Shown here: piece after piece, positions 1-10,383 of the stretch
How positions within the stretch are numbered: the first letter of the stretch is position 1
Layout: each line of letters begins with the position of its first letter
Assembly: GCA_945271295.1 (NCBI GenBank)
Contig: CALYPG010000007.1
Coordinates: 48,107-112,106, forward strand
DNA: 64,000 nt
Direction: 5' to 3'
Source: an uncultured Gilliamella sp.
GTDB taxonomy: Bacteria; Pseudomonadota; Gammaproteobacteria; Enterobacterales; Orbaceae
The notes under the pieces: model-generated
Databases searched by the model: none
Seen by the model: only the letters and a program-made list of their open reading frames with translations
Told to the model about the DNA's origin: nothing
Made by a program: the position numbers and the translations under genes

Positions 1-133
1 GATGACTTTCACCAAAACAATCATCAATAAGAACTTGGGGTTTTTCAGTATCTTCAACTGTATAATTCATTCCCATACGCAAGGCATCTAATTGAGACCA
101 TAAATCTCGAGCAAATTTACATTTTTGTTGCAT
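1..133 (-). CDS. IlvD/Edd-family sugar-acid dehydratase, N-terminal part
   Basis: Only the first 44 codons lie in the window; the gene runs off the left edge. The ATG is preceded by a strong GGAGG. The visible peptide contains DALRMGMNYTVEDTEKP and then VLIDDCFGESH, which resembles the N-terminus of the Fe-S dehydratases (IlvD/Edd family) that act on pentonates and hexonates such as L-arabinonate or D-xylonate. It is the third gene after the aldolase and transporter on the same strand, so it is probably the dehydratase step of the same sugar-acid pathway. The family call rests on a short stretch plus context; the substrate cannot be told. Confidence 0.65.
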   Translation of the reverse strand, partial: MQQKCKFARDLWSQLDALRMGMNYTVEDTEKPQVLIDDCFGESH

Positions 134-168
134 AATATCCTCCAATGTATTTTAAATTATTAATTATT

Positions 169-1437
169 CTATTTGTTGGGTTTTGCTGTGATTACTGGTA
201 GTGTAAATAATAAAATTATTGCTATGACGAGTGAGCCAACCAATGTATATAATCCAGCATTCTTACTAACGCTAACCGTTAATAATCCAACTAAGTATGG
301 TCCAATAAATCCACCTAAATTACCAAGCGCATTGATTGTTCCTCTAACTCCACCCAAAACATTAGACGGGAATAATAGTGGAGGTAATGTCCAAAATGGT
401 CCGGCATATGCTTGTAAGAAAAAGCCACATAAAACCATCATTCCATAAGCTAGCCATGTGTTATTTTCTAATAAAATTGATAGAGTTAGGCATATTGCAA
501 AACCAATCATTGGAATGGCAGTATATAATCGGCGATTCATGGTTTGGTCGCATAATTTTGCAATATAGTATTGTCCAAAAATGCAGAGGATATAGGGAGC
601 AGCAGTTAAAAGACCAACTATTGACATGCCACTACCAGTTAATTGTTTAATTAATGCTGGCATCCAAAGCGCAAAACCATAGAAGCCAACTTGGAAAAAG
701 AAATAGATAGCAACTAATTTCCATAAATTGATACTACTTAATACTGTTTTTATGCTAGCTTTATCATTTAACTTAATGAGAGCTTTATCTTCAGCAAATT
801 TTTGATTTAACCAATCCAATTCTTTAGGATCTAACCATTTAGCTTGATGAGGATGATCAGAAACTAAAGGCATCCAAACAAAGAGTAATGCAAGTGAAAG
901 AACTCCCTCAATTATAAACATTTCCCTCCATCCCCAAACTTCGATTAACCAACCAGATAATGGACCTGTAATAATTGATGCAACAGCTAAATTCATTTGG
1001 AAAAATGCAATTGCTCTAGCACGTTCATGATTAGGAAACCAATGTCCGATTAATGCTAAAATTGCAGGATAAACACCGCCTTCAGCGACACCTAATATAA
1101 AACGAATAATTAATAAATGAATGGGATTTTGGACAAATCCAGTGATCGCTGCAAATCCACCCCAAACAACAATTGTTCCTGCAATGAATTTTTTTGCACT
1201 GTATCGCTCAGCAATTTGTCCACCTGGAATTTGTAAAAATATGTAACCAATAAAAAATATTCCTGCAACAAGTCCTGCTATAGAAGCGGTCATACCAAGA
1301 TCTTTATTCATACCACCAGCAATGCCAATAGCGATATTCGTTCTATCCATGTAAGCCACAATATAAACAAGTATTGTCGCAGGTATTATGTGTTTCCAAC
1401 GACCTTTAGGTATAACCTCATTTTTTATATCATTCAT
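169..1437 (-). CDS. MFS sugar-acid (anion:cation symporter family) transporter
   Basis: A 422-residue protein with about 12 hydrophobic segments. Its early motif ATILVYIVAYMDRTNIAIG and the later GVAEGGVYPAILALIGHWFP are typical of the anion:cation symporter branch of the major facilitator superfamily (DgoT, ExuT, GudP relatives), which take up hexonates and hexuronates with protons. I chose the ATG at 1437 because AGGAGA lies eight bases before it; an in-frame ATG 21 bases upstream has no such site. It lies 21 bases after the aldolase stop and before the dehydratase, so one transcript likely carries all three. The transported sugar acid is unknown. Confidence 0.85.
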   Translation of the reverse strand: MNDIKNEVIPKGRWKHIIPATILVYIVAYMDRTNIAIGIAGGMNKDLGMTASIAGLVAGIFFIGYIFLQIPGGQIAERYSAKKFIAGTIVVWGGFAAITGFVQNPIHLLIIRFILGVAEGGVYPAILALIGHWFPNHERARAIAFFQMNLAVASIITGPLSGWLIEVWGWREMFIIEGVLSLALLFVWMPLVSDHPHQAKWLDPKELDWLNQKFAEDKALIKLNDKASIKTVLSSINLWKLVAIYFFFQVGFYGFALWMPALIKQLTGSGMSIVGLLTAAPYILCIFGQYYIAKLCDQTMNRRLYTAIPMIGFAICLTLSILLENNTWLAYGMMVLCGFFLQAYAGPFWTLPPLLFPSNVLGGVRGTINALGNLGGFIGPYLVGLLTVSVSKNAGLYTLVGSLVIAIILLFTLPVITAKPNK

Positions 1438-1458
1438 ATGAATATCTCCTACTATCAT

Positions 1459-2373
1459 TTATTTTTCAAAAGAAATATTTGCTGATTGCAACGTTTTAAT
1501 TAACAGGTCTTTTTTATTTTTTTGGAGTGGTTGAACTGGCGCTAATACCTCAGTTGAAATATCTACGCCAACTAATTTAATTGCTTGTTTAATCACACCA
1601 AAGAAAGGTGATTCAATGGCGTAAATTGGCATTAATTTGGCTAACTGACGTTGTAATTTAAAGGCGGTTTCATAATCTTTATTTACAAACGCGTTATAAA
1701 TTCCTTTGGTAATTTGGGGTGCAAAATTGAATGTTGCTGGAATTCCGCCGTGGCCACCTAAAATAAGTGTGTCTAGCATATATTCATCAAAACCACTGAA
1801 AATAATAAAATCCGGGCGGAAAGCGTGAACTCGGTTAATGACTTCTCGCGTATGACTGATGTTGTCGATAGTGTCTTTTAATCCAACAATATTTGGTACA
1901 TCTTTTGCCAATCTAGTAATGACATCAATACCAATATCTTGACCGGTCAAGGCTGGGAAATTATAAAGCAGTACCGGGACTGAGATATTTACAGCAACTG
2001 TTTGATAGTGATGGTAAATAGCGTCGCTATTTAATAATGCATAGTAAGGATTGACAACTAAAACAGCGTCAGCACCAATTTGAGCTGCATGTTGACCATA
2101 TTGAATGGTTTCTTCAGTACTTGGGCTTGATATTCCTATCATAACGGGAATACGTTTATTCACGTGTTTAACCGCGAATTCAGCTACTTCTAAGCGTAAT
2201 TTAGGGGTCATATGACAAAACTCACCACCACTACCCAGTATTAACAGCCCATCTGCATCATTTTTGATAAGGTGTTCTAAAAGATTTGCCATTCTTGTTT
2301 TATCTAATTCACCTTTTTTAGTAACGATAGTTGGCACGGGTGGAAATATACCTTTAAATTGAGCTAAATTCAT
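1459..2373 (-). CDS. DHDPS-family 2-keto-3-deoxy sugar-acid aldolase (YjhH/YagE-like)
   Basis: A 304-residue class I aldolase of the dihydrodipicolinate synthase family. It shows the GSGGEFCHM loop, the tyrosine motif YNFPALTG and the Schiff-base lysine in GLKDTIDN. In YjhH/YagE-type members this fold cleaves 2-keto-3-deoxy sugar acids to pyruvate and a short aldehyde. Company with a sugar-acid dehydratase and transporter favours that role over lysine synthesis. The start at 2373 (MNLAQFKG) follows AAAGGAGAG; a longer frame to 2463 would add 30 residues without a ribosome site. It is first in a three-gene operon. Confidence 0.85.
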   Translation of the reverse strand: MNLAQFKGIFPPVPTIVTKKGELDKTRMANLLEHLIKNDADGLLILGSGGEFCHMTPKLRLEVAEFAVKHVNKRIPVMIGISSPSTEETIQYGQHAAQIGADAVLVVNPYYALLNSDAIYHHYQTVAVNISVPVLLYNFPALTGQDIGIDVITRLAKDVPNIVGLKDTIDNISHTREVINRVHAFRPDFIIFSGFDEYMLDTLILGGHGGIPATFNFAPQITKGIYNAFVNKDYETAFKLQRQLAKLMPIYAIESPFFGVIKQAIKLVGVDISTEVLAPVQPLQKNKKDLLIKTLQSANISFEK

Positions 2374-2481
2374 TTTCTCTCCTTTTTGTTCTTTGCTTGG
2401 AACTGTATTTCTGTTTCGTGAACAAATTATTGGCAAAAAAAAATTGAATTGCAATGCATTCATTTAAAAGAAAATTAATTT

Positions 2482-2497
2482 TGTGATCGCTCTCTCA
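2482..2497. promoter_or_regulatory. putative CRP site
   Basis: TGTGA-N6-TCTCA matches the CRP consensus TGTGA-N6-TCACA at nine of ten positions. It sits between the divergent aldolase operon and alcohol dehydrogenase, about 110 bases from each start, where cAMP-CRP control of a carbon-source operon would be expected. Prediction by eye only. Confidence 0.5.
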
Positions 2498-2531
2498 TTG
2501 TATGAAATATTTTTATGAGTAAATTGATAAT

Positions 2532-2570
2532 TTCTGTATAATGAAAAATAGTTCTGTAATAGGAAAAAAT
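2532..2570. promoter_or_regulatory. tandem operator-like repeats
   Basis: TTCTGTATAATGAAAA at 2532 is followed exactly 20 bases later by TTCTGTAATAGGAAAA at 2552. Each copy is a loose inverted repeat (TTC...GAA). Two sites on the same helix face just before the dehydrogenase start suggest binding of a dimeric regulator; the IclR protein encoded nearby is the obvious candidate. Confidence 0.45.
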
Positions 2571-2602
2571 TTAAATAAAATTATCAATTGAGAGGAAAAT
2601 AT

Positions 2603-3745
2603 ATGATTTATTACATTCCACCAGTAAATTTATTAGGCAAGGGTTGTTTATCTGAATTAGGGGTACCAGTAAAAAAATTAAATTGTAAAAAAGCATTTGT
2701 TGTCAGTGATAAATTTTTAGTTGGCAATGGTACTGTAGATCGAGTGGTTAATATCTTGAAGAAAGAGGGGATTGAATCAGTTGTTTTTTGTGATGTCAAA
2801 CCTAATCCAACGGTGACTAACGTCGAAAATGCTTTAAAAGTGTGTCAAGAATCTGGATGTGATTTTATTGTTTCAATTGGTGGCGGTTCTCCACAAGATT
2901 GTGGTAAAGCCGTTGCTGTGCTTGCAACTAATGGTGGTAAAATCACAGATTATGAAGGTATGCATAAGAGTAAAAAAAGATGTTTGCCAATTGTGGCAAT
3001 AGCTACTACAGCAGGGACCTCTGCTGAGGTAACCATTAACTATGTCATTACTGATGAATCAAGGCATGTAAAAATGATCATGGTTGATCCGAATACACTT
3101 GCCTCAATAACGGTAAGTGATCCAGATTTAATGCTCTCTAAACCAGCTAATTTAACCGCAGCCACAGGCATGGATGCCTTAACTCATGCAATTGAAGCGG
3201 TAGTTGCTAAAGGTGCCATGGATGTTACTGACTCAACTGCGCTATATGCAATTCGCCAAACATTCGATTATTTAGCCAGAGCAGTAAAAAATGGTAATGA
3301 TGTAGAAGCGAGGGAGCAGATGAGTTTTGCGTGTTTTTTAAATGGTATTGCATTTAGTAACGCAGGATTAGGCAATGTTCATGCCATGGCGCATCAATTA
3401 GGTGGGCTGTATGATTTACCACATGGTGTGTGTAATGCCATGTTATTATCAGTGGTGGAAGAAGAAAACGCCAAACATGCACCACAAAAATTCCGGGTGA
3501 TTGCTGAGACCATAGGACTTGATACCCAAAATAAAAGTGATCAGCAATGTGTTGATTATGTGATTAAACGCATTAAAGATTTAGCAGAGGAAGTGGGTAT
3601 TCCTAAATCATTAAAAGAGTTAGGGGTTAATAATCCTGATTTTGACTTATTGGCTGAAAATTCAATGAAAGATGCTTGTGCCGGCGCTAATCCAGTCTTT
3701 TTTGATAAAGCAAAACTGATTGAACTATTTAAAAAAATCGCATAA
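2603..3745 (+). CDS. Iron-containing alcohol dehydrogenase (FucO/YiaY-like)
   Basis: A 380-residue group III (iron-dependent) alcohol dehydrogenase. The NAD-binding GGGSPQDCGKA, the ATTAGTSAEVT segment and the metal ligands in GMDALTHAIEA (Asp, His) and GNVHAMAHQLGG...LPHG (His, His) are all present. Family members reduce lactaldehyde or glycolaldehyde. Since YjhH-type aldolases release glycolaldehyde from ketodeoxypentonates, this enzyme may reduce the pathway's aldehyde product; that link is inference. The ATG at 2603 has GAGAGGA before it; a TTG 15 bases upstream is less likely. It is divergent from the aldolase operon and shares its control region. Confidence 0.88.
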   Translation: MIYYIPPVNLLGKGCLSELGVPVKKLNCKKAFVVSDKFLVGNGTVDRVVNILKKEGIESVVFCDVKPNPTVTNVENALKVCQESGCDFIVSIGGGSPQDCGKAVAVLATNGGKITDYEGMHKSKKRCLPIVAIATTAGTSAEVTINYVITDESRHVKMIMVDPNTLASITVSDPDLMLSKPANLTAATGMDALTHAIEAVVAKGAMDVTDSTALYAIRQTFDYLARAVKNGNDVEAREQMSFACFLNGIAFSNAGLGNVHAMAHQLGGLYDLPHGVCNAMLLSVVEEENAKHAPQKFRVIAETIGLDTQNKSDQQCVDYVIKRIKDLAEEVGIPKSLKELGVNNPDFDLLAENSMKDACAGANPVFFDKAKLIELFKKIA

Positions 3746-3879
3746 GTAATAAACAAATAAAAAGTAAAACAGTTACGGTTAATTAGATAACTCTCATTCA
3801 CGATTACTTAGTGGCTGAGAGTTTTATTGCGTTTTAAAAAATGAATAATTGATACGATTTTTATCTACAAGGGCATTTA

Positions 3880-4632
3880 TTATTGAAGTTTATTGGTTAT
3901 TGCTTGACAGGCTTTACGCACTAATATTGAATATTTTTCAATCTTGTCGATAGGTAACTGGAAAAGGACACCTGATATGCTAATTGCGGCAATTGGTTCA
4001 TTATTTTTATTAAATATTGGCGCGGCAATACAATGCACTCCTTGAACATCTTCCTGATTGTCATAAGCCCAACCTTGCGAGCGGATTTTCGCTAGTTCTT
4101 TTTTCAATTGCTTTTTACTGGTAATGGTTGTTTCGGTATATTTGGTGAGCTTATCTTCAGGAATCAGTTGGTCAATTTTTTCTTCCGGTAGCCAAGCAAT
4201 GAGTGCTTTACCTACCCCAGAACTATGTAAAGGCAGTTTTTTGCCTATCCAAGTACGAATACCAATAGCTTGATCATTTTCAATTTTAGCAATATATACC
4301 GGATATAAGCCGTCAAGAACGCCCAAATGACAGGTTAAATTTGTTTCATTACGTAATTCTGACATCATTGGTTTAGCTATTTTAGCAATATCAAATTGTT
4401 CAAGTGATTTGTCACCCCATTCGTGTAATTTTAATCCGAGATAATATTTATTTTTTTCTTGACGCAAAATACCATGAATAACAAGAGCATTAAGTAATGT
4501 TGAGGTACTACTTTTGGGAAGATTAAGATCTTGAAAAATTTGACTAAATGTAGCACCTCGGTGATTATCTAAATAATCACAAATGCGCACCATTTTATCT
4601 AGTGCAGGGACAAGTGTTTGAATAATTGGCAT
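3880..4632 (-). CDS. IclR-family transcriptional regulator
   Basis: A 250-residue protein with an N-terminal winged helix-turn-helix (about residues 20-65, including ATFSQIFQDLNLPKSS) and a C-terminal IclR effector domain with the HSSGVGKALIAWLPEE and AAISISGV motifs. IclR proteins usually sense aromatic or sugar-acid intermediates. It is convergent with the dehydrogenase and next to the sugar-acid genes, like YjhI beside YjhG/YjhH in E. coli, so it probably controls this cluster, perhaps through the repeats near 2532-2570. The effector is unknown. Confidence 0.88.
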   Translation of the reverse strand: MPIIQTLVPALDKMVRICDYLDNHRGATFSQIFQDLNLPKSSTSTLLNALVIHGILRQEKNKYYLGLKLHEWGDKSLEQFDIAKIAKPMMSELRNETNLTCHLGVLDGLYPVYIAKIENDQAIGIRTWIGKKLPLHSSGVGKALIAWLPEEKIDQLIPEDKLTKYTETTITSKKQLKKELAKIRSQGWAYDNQEDVQGVHCIAAPIFNKNNEPIAAISISGVLFQLPIDKIEKYSILVRKACQAITNKLQ

Positions 4633-4897
4633 TAAATATCCTATTGTAATAATAGTGTAAGAAGTCTCATTTATCTTATTGATGCAAGTAAATTGGAAAT
4701 ATTACATCTTGAATAATTAGCTGTATTTTATATATTATCTTTAGCATTATATTCAAGTTATTAAATTTGAAAAGAACATAACATCTATTAGTTTTTTCTA
4801 TAATTAAGTTAAACTCAATCGATAAAATCCTTATCTTGCATCATTTTAGGCATAGTTATATTATGAACGCAATGCTATATTATTTAAGGAATTTATT

Positions 4898-6547
4898 ATG
4901 TTAAAGTCAATTGATCCAACTAGTACCACATCGTGGAAGTCTCTACAAGCTAGCTACGAAAAAAACAAAAGTAAAACGATTGCGCAAATCTTAAAAGAAG
5001 AACCAAAGCGAGTCGAGAAACTTAGTATCCCATTTGAAGATGAATTTCTTGTTGATTTATCTAAAAATCGAATTACACAAGCAACGCTTGAAACCCTTTA
5101 TAAACTAGCTGATGAATGTGACCTCAACGGCGCAATAAAAGCTATGTATAGTGGCGAAAAAATCAATCGAACCGAAAATCGAGCAGTATTGCATGTCGCC
5201 CTTCGTAATGTATCAAATACCCCTATTTACGTTGATGGTAACAATGTCATGGATGATGTTAATGCGGTATTGGCTAAAATGGAAAAATTCAGTAATAGAA
5301 TTATTAGCGGTGAGTGGAAAGGTTACACTGGTAAAGCCATTACTGATGTTGTAAATATTGGGATTGGTGGTTCAGATCTTGGTCCACATATGATAACAGA
5401 GGCTTTAAGACCTTATAAAAATCATTTAACTATGCATTTTGTTTCTAATGTTGATGGCACTCATATTGTAGAGGCGCTTAAAGGTTTAAACCCTGAAACC
5501 ACCTTGTTTTTAGTGGCTTCAAAAACCTTTACTACTCAAGAAACCATGACTAATGCACAAACGGCGCGTGATTGGTTACTTGATGCAGCCAAAGATAACA
5601 AAGCAGTAGCCCTGCACTTTGTCGCACTATCAACTAATGCTAAGGAAGTTGAAAAATTTGGTATTGATACTGCCAATATGTTTGAATTTTGGGATTGGGT
5701 TGGTGGACGTTACTCATCTTGGTCAGCAATTGGATTATCAATTGTGCTATCAATCGGTTTTGCTAATTTTAAACAATTTTTAGCTGGTGGTCATGCGATG
5801 GATAAGCATTTCCAAAATGCACCAATTGATAAAAATATTCCGACTTTATTAGCGCTCATCGGTATTTGGTATAATAACTTTTTTGGCGCGGAAACCGAAG
5901 CCATTTTACCTTATGATCAATATATGCACCGTTTTGCAGCTTACTTCCAACAGGGTAATATGGAGTCGAACGGTAAAAGTGTTGATCGCAATGGTCATAA
6001 AACCACTTATACTACAGGACCAATTATTTGGGGGGAACCGGGTACTAATGGGCAACACGCTTTTTATCAATTAATTCATCAAGGTACTAAGCTTATTCCT
6101 TGTGATTTTATTGCGCCTGCTATTAGTCATAATCCTGTAGGTGATCATCATCCAAAATTACTTTCTAACTTTTTCGCGCAAACTGAAGCATTAGCTTTTG
6201 GTAAAACAGCTAAGCAAGTTGAGCAAGAATTTATTGCAGCAGGTAAAACACTTGATGAAATAAAAGCAATTGTACCATTTAAGGTATTTGAAGGTAATAA
6301 ACCGACCAACTCTATTTTAGTCAAAAAGATCACTCCTTATACACTTGGTGCATTAGTCGCTATGTATGAGCACAAAATCTTTACCCAAGGTATTATTTTA
6401 AATATCTTTAGTTTCGATCAATGGGGAGTTGAATTAGGTAAACAGTTAGCCGGGCGAATTTTGCCTGAATTAGCTGATGATAAACCAGTGACGTCTCATG
6501 ATGATTCAACTAATAATTTGATTAATCAATATAAGAAATGGCGTTAA
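4898..6547 (+). CDS. pgi: Glucose-6-phosphate isomerase
   Basis: Interconverts glucose 6-phosphate and fructose 6-phosphate in the cytoplasm. At 549 residues it has the same length as E. coli Pgi. The family signatures [14 protein letters not shown] and [19 protein letters not shown] are intact, as is the catalytic glutamate region [12 protein letters not shown]. It has its own 265-base upstream region and ends at a strong hairpin shared with the oppositely oriented crr. Its position beside the PTS genes places sugar uptake and the first glycolytic step together. Confidence 0.98.
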   Translation: MLKSIDPTSTTSWKSLQASYEKNKSKTIAQILKEEPKRVEKLSIPFEDEFLVDLSKNRITQATLETLYKLADECDLNGAIKAMYSGEKINRTENRAVLHVALRNVSNTPIYVDGNNVMDDVNAVLAKMEKFSNRIISGEWKGYTGKAITDVVNIGIGGSDLGPHMITEALRPYKNHLTMHFVSNVDGTHIVEALKGLNPETTLFLVASKTFTTQETMTNAQTARDWLLDAAKDNKAVALHFVALSTNAKEVEKFGIDTANMFEFWDWVGGRYSSWSAIGLSIVLSIGFANFKQFLAGGHAMDKHFQNAPIDKNIPTLLALIGIWYNNFFGAETEAILPYDQYMHRFAAYFQQGNMESNGKSVDRNGHKTTYTTGPIIWGEPGTNGQHAFYQLIHQGTKLIPCDFIAPAISHNPVGDHHPKLLSNFFAQTEALAFGKTAKQVEQEFIAAGKTLDEIKAIVPFKVFEGNKPTNSILVKKITPYTLGALVAMYEHKIFTQGIILNIFSFDQWGVELGKQLAGRILPELADDKPVTSHDDSTNNLINQYKKWR

Positions 6548-6595
6548 TAGGTTTTATTAAATCTATGAATTTTATATACTGTTAAACAGTTTAAT

Positions 6596-6629
6596 AAAAA
6601 ACCTTCAGCTTTAAACTGAAGGTTTTTTT
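6596..6629. terminator. Bidirectional terminator between pgi and crr
   Basis: The stem AACCTTCAG/CTGAAGGTT with a seven-base loop is flanked by A and T runs on opposite sides, so it can end transcription from pgi (+) and from crr (-). Confidence 0.9.
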
Positions 6630-6641
6630 ATTGACAGTTTT

Positions 6642-7151
6642 TTATTTTTTTACCCGCATTATTGGGGTTTGACCTGCTTCAACGGTACCAGATAGTTTGG
6701 TTAATTCAGTTATAATTTCCATATTGGAAATAACGACCGGCGTTAAGACTGATTTTGCTTTACTTTCTAGTAGTTTTAGATCAAATTCAATAATTGTATC
6801 ACCAACTTTAACTTGTTGCCCTTCTTCAGCAATACGTTTAAAGCCTTCTCCTTTTAATTCAACAGTATCAATACCAAAGTGAACAAAAAGCTCAATACCT
6901 TCATCCGATTCAATCGCAAAAGCATGGTTGGTTTGGAAGATTGTACCGATTTTACCATTCAATGGTGCTACGATTTTATTACCCGCTGGTTTAATGGCAA
7001 TCCCATCGCCAACAATTTTTTCTGCAAAAACTACATCAGGTACATCTTCAATTTTAACAATTTCGCCACTTAATGGAGCAATAATTTCAATGCTATTATC
7101 ATTCTTGCTATCATCGGACACAAATTGTTTGATTTTATCGAATAATCCCAT
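6642..7151 (-). CDS. crr: PTS glucose-specific EIIA component (EIIA-Glc)
   Basis: A 169-residue cytoplasmic phosphocarrier that passes phosphate from HPr to the glucose EIIBC and, by its phosphorylation state, controls adenylate cyclase and other permeases (inducer exclusion). The active histidine is H91 in [11 protein letters not shown], with the partner H76 in NHAFAI. It lies nine bases after ptsI, giving the classical ptsH-ptsI-crr order. No membrane EIIBC for glucose is in this window. Confidence 0.97.
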   Translation of the reverse strand: MGLFDKIKQFVSDDSKNDNSIEIIAPLSGEIVKIEDVPDVVFAEKIVGDGIAIKPAGNKIVAPLNGKIGTIFQTNHAFAIESDEGIELFVHFGIDTVELKGEGFKRIAEEGQQVKVGDTIIEFDLKLLESKAKSVLTPVVISNMEIITELTKLSGTVEAGQTPIMRVKK

Positions 7152-7160
7152 TATTGTCTC

Positions 7161-8888
7161 CTAACTAATTTGCTTTTCAGCAGTATAATTTTCTATTAAA
7201 TCAATAATTTCTTTTGCTGTTGCTTTTGCAAGTGCAGTATCGGCTAGTTTTTTCGCTTCTTCAAAATTAGTATTACGAATCAATTTTTTAATTTTAGGAA
7301 TTGAAACCGCACTCATACTAAATTCATCTAATCCCATACCGAGTAATAAAACTGTTGCTCTTTCATCACCAGCAAGTTCACCACACATGCCTGTCCATTT
7401 ACCTTCTTTGTGCGAAGCATCAATAACATTTTTAATCAGGGTTAACACTGAAGGTGAAAGCGGGTTATAAAGATGAGAAATTAACTCATTACCACGGTCA
7501 ACCGCTAATGTGTATTGTGTTAAATCGTTAGTACCTATACTAAAGAAGTCGACTTCTTTAGCTAAGTGAGGAGCAATCACTGCTGCTGCTGGGGTTTCAA
7601 TCATCACACCAATTTCAATATTTTTATCAAAAGCTTTCCCTTCAGCATTTAATTGTTCTTTAAGAATGTTGATTTCTGATTTTAATTGACGAACTTCTTC
7701 AACCGAAATAATCATAGGGAACATAATGCGTAATTTGCCGAAAGCTGATGCACGTAAGATTGCTTTTAATTGAGCGTGTAAGACATCTTTACGATCAAGG
7801 CAAATACGAATTGCTCGCCAGCCTAAGAATGGGTTTTCTTCTTTAGGTAAGTGCATATATGGTACATCTTTATCACCGCCGATATCCATAGTACGTACAA
7901 TAACAGGTAAACCATTAGTTGATTCAGCCACTTCTTTATAAGCTTTGAATTGTTCTTCTTCATTCGGATAAGCATCACGATCCATGAATAAGAATTCAGT
8001 ACGGTAAAGCCCTATACCTTCATAACCATTACGTTCAGCACCAGCTACATCACGTACAGTACCGATATTGCCACAAATTTCAACTTGGTGACCATCTAGT
8101 GTAACTGCTGGTAGATCTTTTAGTTTAGCTAGTTCTTCTTTATCAGCAATAAACTTAGCTTGAACTTGTTTTAATTTTTCTTGCGTAGTGTGGTCTGGAT
8201 TAATATAAATAGCATTATTAATCGCATCTAAAATAATAAAATCACCTTGTTTAATATTTTCGGTGGCATTTGATGTACCAACAATAGCAGGAATTTCAAG
8301 GGAACGCGCCATAATTGAGGTATGTGAAGTTCGCCCACCGGCATCAGTAATAAAACCTAACACCATGTCTAAATTTAATTGTGCGGTTTCTGATGGTGTT
8401 AGATCCGTTGCAACTAAAATACAAGGTTGGCTAATGGCACTTAAATCAACAATTTCCACACCTAAAATATTTTTGAGTAATCGTTTACCAATGTCTCGGA
8501 TATCTGCTGCACGTTCTTTTAAGTATTCGTCATCCAAATTTTCAAGCTCTTTTGCTTGGGTTTCAAATACAGTTTGGACTGCGGCATCAGCAGTAGAATG
8601 TTTGCTTTGAATGCGAGAGATCACTTCTTGCTCAAGATCCTCATCTTCAAGAAGCATAATGTGCCCTTCAAAAATAGCGGCTTTATCTTCACCAAGTGTC
8701 GATTTAGCTCGCTCCATGATCGCATGTAATTGTTCGCTTGATTTGGCTCGCGCATCTTTAAAACGCTCGATTTCAGCATCGATTTTGTTATCAAGAATTT
8801 GTCTATTATTAATAACAATAGGTTCTTCTTTTAATAATAACGCTTTTGCGAAAGCGATACCGGGGGAAACAAGTATACCTGATACCAT
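7161..8888 (-). CDS. ptsI: PTS enzyme I
   Basis: Phosphoenolpyruvate-protein phosphotransferase, 575 residues as in E. coli. The phosphorylated histidine is H189 in [12 protein letters not shown]; the PEP-binding parts [27 protein letters not shown] and the C-terminal GMCGELAGD are present. It transfers phosphate from PEP to HPr. It starts 52 bases after the ptsH stop and is followed nine bases later by crr, so the three are co-transcribed. Confidence 0.98.
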   Translation of the reverse strand: MVSGILVSPGIAFAKALLLKEEPIVINNRQILDNKIDAEIERFKDARAKSSEQLHAIMERAKSTLGEDKAAIFEGHIMLLEDEDLEQEVISRIQSKHSTADAAVQTVFETQAKELENLDDEYLKERAADIRDIGKRLLKNILGVEIVDLSAISQPCILVATDLTPSETAQLNLDMVLGFITDAGGRTSHTSIMARSLEIPAIVGTSNATENIKQGDFIILDAINNAIYINPDHTTQEKLKQVQAKFIADKEELAKLKDLPAVTLDGHQVEICGNIGTVRDVAGAERNGYEGIGLYRTEFLFMDRDAYPNEEEQFKAYKEVAESTNGLPVIVRTMDIGGDKDVPYMHLPKEENPFLGWRAIRICLDRKDVLHAQLKAILRASAFGKLRIMFPMIISVEEVRQLKSEINILKEQLNAEGKAFDKNIEIGVMIETPAAAVIAPHLAKEVDFFSIGTNDLTQYTLAVDRGNELISHLYNPLSPSVLTLIKNVIDASHKEGKWTGMCGELAGDERATVLLLGMGLDEFSMSAVSIPKIKKLIRNTNFEEAKKLADTALAKATAKEIIDLIENYTAEKQIS

Positions 8889-8940
8889 AACATTTAATCC
8901 TTATTCAATTTTAAAACCATTTTATTGCTATTAGGGAGTA

Positions 8941-9198
8941 TTATTCCAATTCAGGAATTAATTTTACTAAATGATTTACCGCTTCTTTTTCATCTTCACC
9001 TTCGGCAGAAATTGTAATTACAGTACCTTGTGTTAGCCCTAGTGTTTGTAATTTAAACAAGCTTTTCGCACTGGCGCTTTTGCCATTTGAGGTAACTGTG
9101 ATTTCAGCATTGAAGTTTTTTGCTTCTTTTACGAACTGAGCAGCAGGGCGGGTATGAAGACCATTTGATGCAGTAATTGTTACATCTTGTTTATACAT
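8941..9198 (-). CDS. ptsH: Phosphocarrier protein HPr
   Basis: An 85-residue HPr, the length of the E. coli protein. The phosphorylation site H15 is in [13 protein letters not shown] and the regulatory-serine region reads [12 protein letters not shown]. It accepts phosphate from enzyme I and gives it to all EIIA proteins, including potentially the PRD/EIIA regulator encoded near 61.6-63.5 kb. First gene of ptsH-ptsI-crr; the promoter must lie in 9199-9336 but I could not pick one with confidence. Confidence 0.98.
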   Translation of the reverse strand: MYKQDVTITASNGLHTRPAAQFVKEAKNFNAEITVTSNGKSASAKSLFKLQTLGLTQGTVITISAEGEDEKEAVNHLVKLIPELE

Positions 9199-9336
9199 AG
9201 TTATTTTACTCCCGAAAATATTTTGTCTACGCGAACAATATAAATAAAATCCGCCGGAAAGGCTAGTAAGATTTCATAGTTCTTTTGGATTTAGTTAATA
9301 TTATTCATTCTAATATATAAAGATAACCATATTTTA

Positions 9337-9681
9337 TCAATATTGATAAATGCGATTGATTCGGTCACTACATTTTTTAAATTCAACTTGCCCATGAATC
9401 CCGTGCCTGACATTTTCAAAAACGATTTCTTCACTACCATCGAGTTGTGATGCACGGATTTCTTCTCGGCAAAATGTTTCAAATTTCTGTAGTTCTTGCT
9501 CGCTATCACCTAACTTGTAATATTTTGGCAAGTCTTGACTTGTTACATGGTGTTGTACTTTGTCTCGCATATCGAGGATTATTGTTCCTTTGTTTGGTAA
9601 CCACGAATTACATGCAGTTATTAATACAGTGGAAACAACAAATAGTAACGACCATTTTTTAACCGATCTTGAAATGTTCAA
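9337..9681 (-). CDS. Small putative lipoprotein, unknown function
   Basis: A 114-residue protein with a positively charged start, a hydrophobic stretch and the lipobox LITAC (Cys 24), so it is predicted to be a lipid-anchored envelope protein. The mature part has two further cysteines (CREE and KCSD), which could form a disulfide. No family is recognised. It stands alone between ptsH and ygfB. Confidence 0.6.
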   Translation of the reverse strand: MNISRSVKKWSLLFVVSTVLITACNSWLPNKGTIILDMRDKVQHHVTSQDLPKYYKLGDSEQELQKFETFCREEIRASQLDGSEEIVFENVRHGIHGQVEFKKCSDRINRIYQY

Positions 9682-9807
9682 AATAATTCCTTTATTATGT
9701 GCAATAACCTGTTTATCATTTACAGTTTAAGTACTAATTATATACTAATAATCAATTAAAGTGCAGATGTGCATTTTAGTGATACGATAACAACCCGAGT
9801 GGAGTTA

Positions 9808-10350
9808 ATGACAGATATGATTAATTACGACAAACTTAATTACCAACTAATTCAACATAAAATAGGTATTACCGCAGCTGAATTGCATGGTTTTTTAGTG
9901 GGAATTTTAGCCGGTGGTAATCATGATCAAAGCTGGCGTCCATTAGTCGATGATATGTTAAATAATGGACAGGCTATTGCTGAACCTTTAATTCAACCAA
10001 TTACTCAACTTTATCATCTTACCAAGCAACAACTTTCTGACGAAGATTTCGAATTTCAATTGTTTTTAAGTGAGCATGATTTATTTACGCAAATAGATGA
10101 TCTTGTGGGGTGGGTAAATCATTTCTTGCTTGGCATTGGATTGGTTCAACCTAAAATTAATCGACTTAAAGGTGATGTGGGTGAAGCAATTTATGATCTA
10201 CGACAAATTGTTAAGTTGGGTTATGACAAAAACGAAAATGAAGAAGAACTTGGATTTGCCTTTGAGGAAATTAAAGAATATGTACGTATAACCGCAGTGT
10301 TATGCTTTGATGAATTTAATGAAGCGGATATAACTCCAACTATTCATTAA
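9808..10350 (+). CDS. ygfB: YgfB/YecA family (UPF0149) protein
   Basis: About 180 residues, matching E. coli YgfB in pattern: ELHGFLVGILAGG, the central GWVNHFLLGIG and the C-terminal IKEYVRITAVLCFDEF. Its biochemical role is not established in enterobacteria. The ATG at 9808 follows TGGAG closely; another in-frame ATG lies at 9817. It precedes pepP by 33 bases as in many gammaproteobacteria, but the usual ubiH neighbour is not next. Confidence 0.88.
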   Translation: MTDMINYDKLNYQLIQHKIGITAAELHGFLVGILAGGNHDQSWRPLVDDMLNNGQAIAEPLIQPITQLYHLTKQQLSDEDFEFQLFLSEHDLFTQIDDLVGWVNHFLLGIGLVQPKINRLKGDVGEAIYDLRQIVKLGYDKNENEEELGFAFEEIKEYVRITAVLCFDEFNEADITPTIH

Positions 10351-10383
10351 GATTGATAGTCAATTATAAGTAGGGTCATGATT

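Noticed and set aside
4767..4805. TTGAAA ... TATAAT as the pgi promoter
   Set aside because: The spacing is 26 bases, too long for sigma-70; TATAAT alone is weak evidence in AT-rich DNA.
5480..5500. CCTGAAACC in pgi as another repeat copy
   Set aside because: Only nine bases match and the TATAC/GTATA arms are missing; chance within coding DNA. The same holds for GTTTCAGG in rpoB and rpoC.
8263..8934. Two open frames antisense to ptsI
   Set aside because: Shadows created by ptsI codon pattern; no family resemblance.
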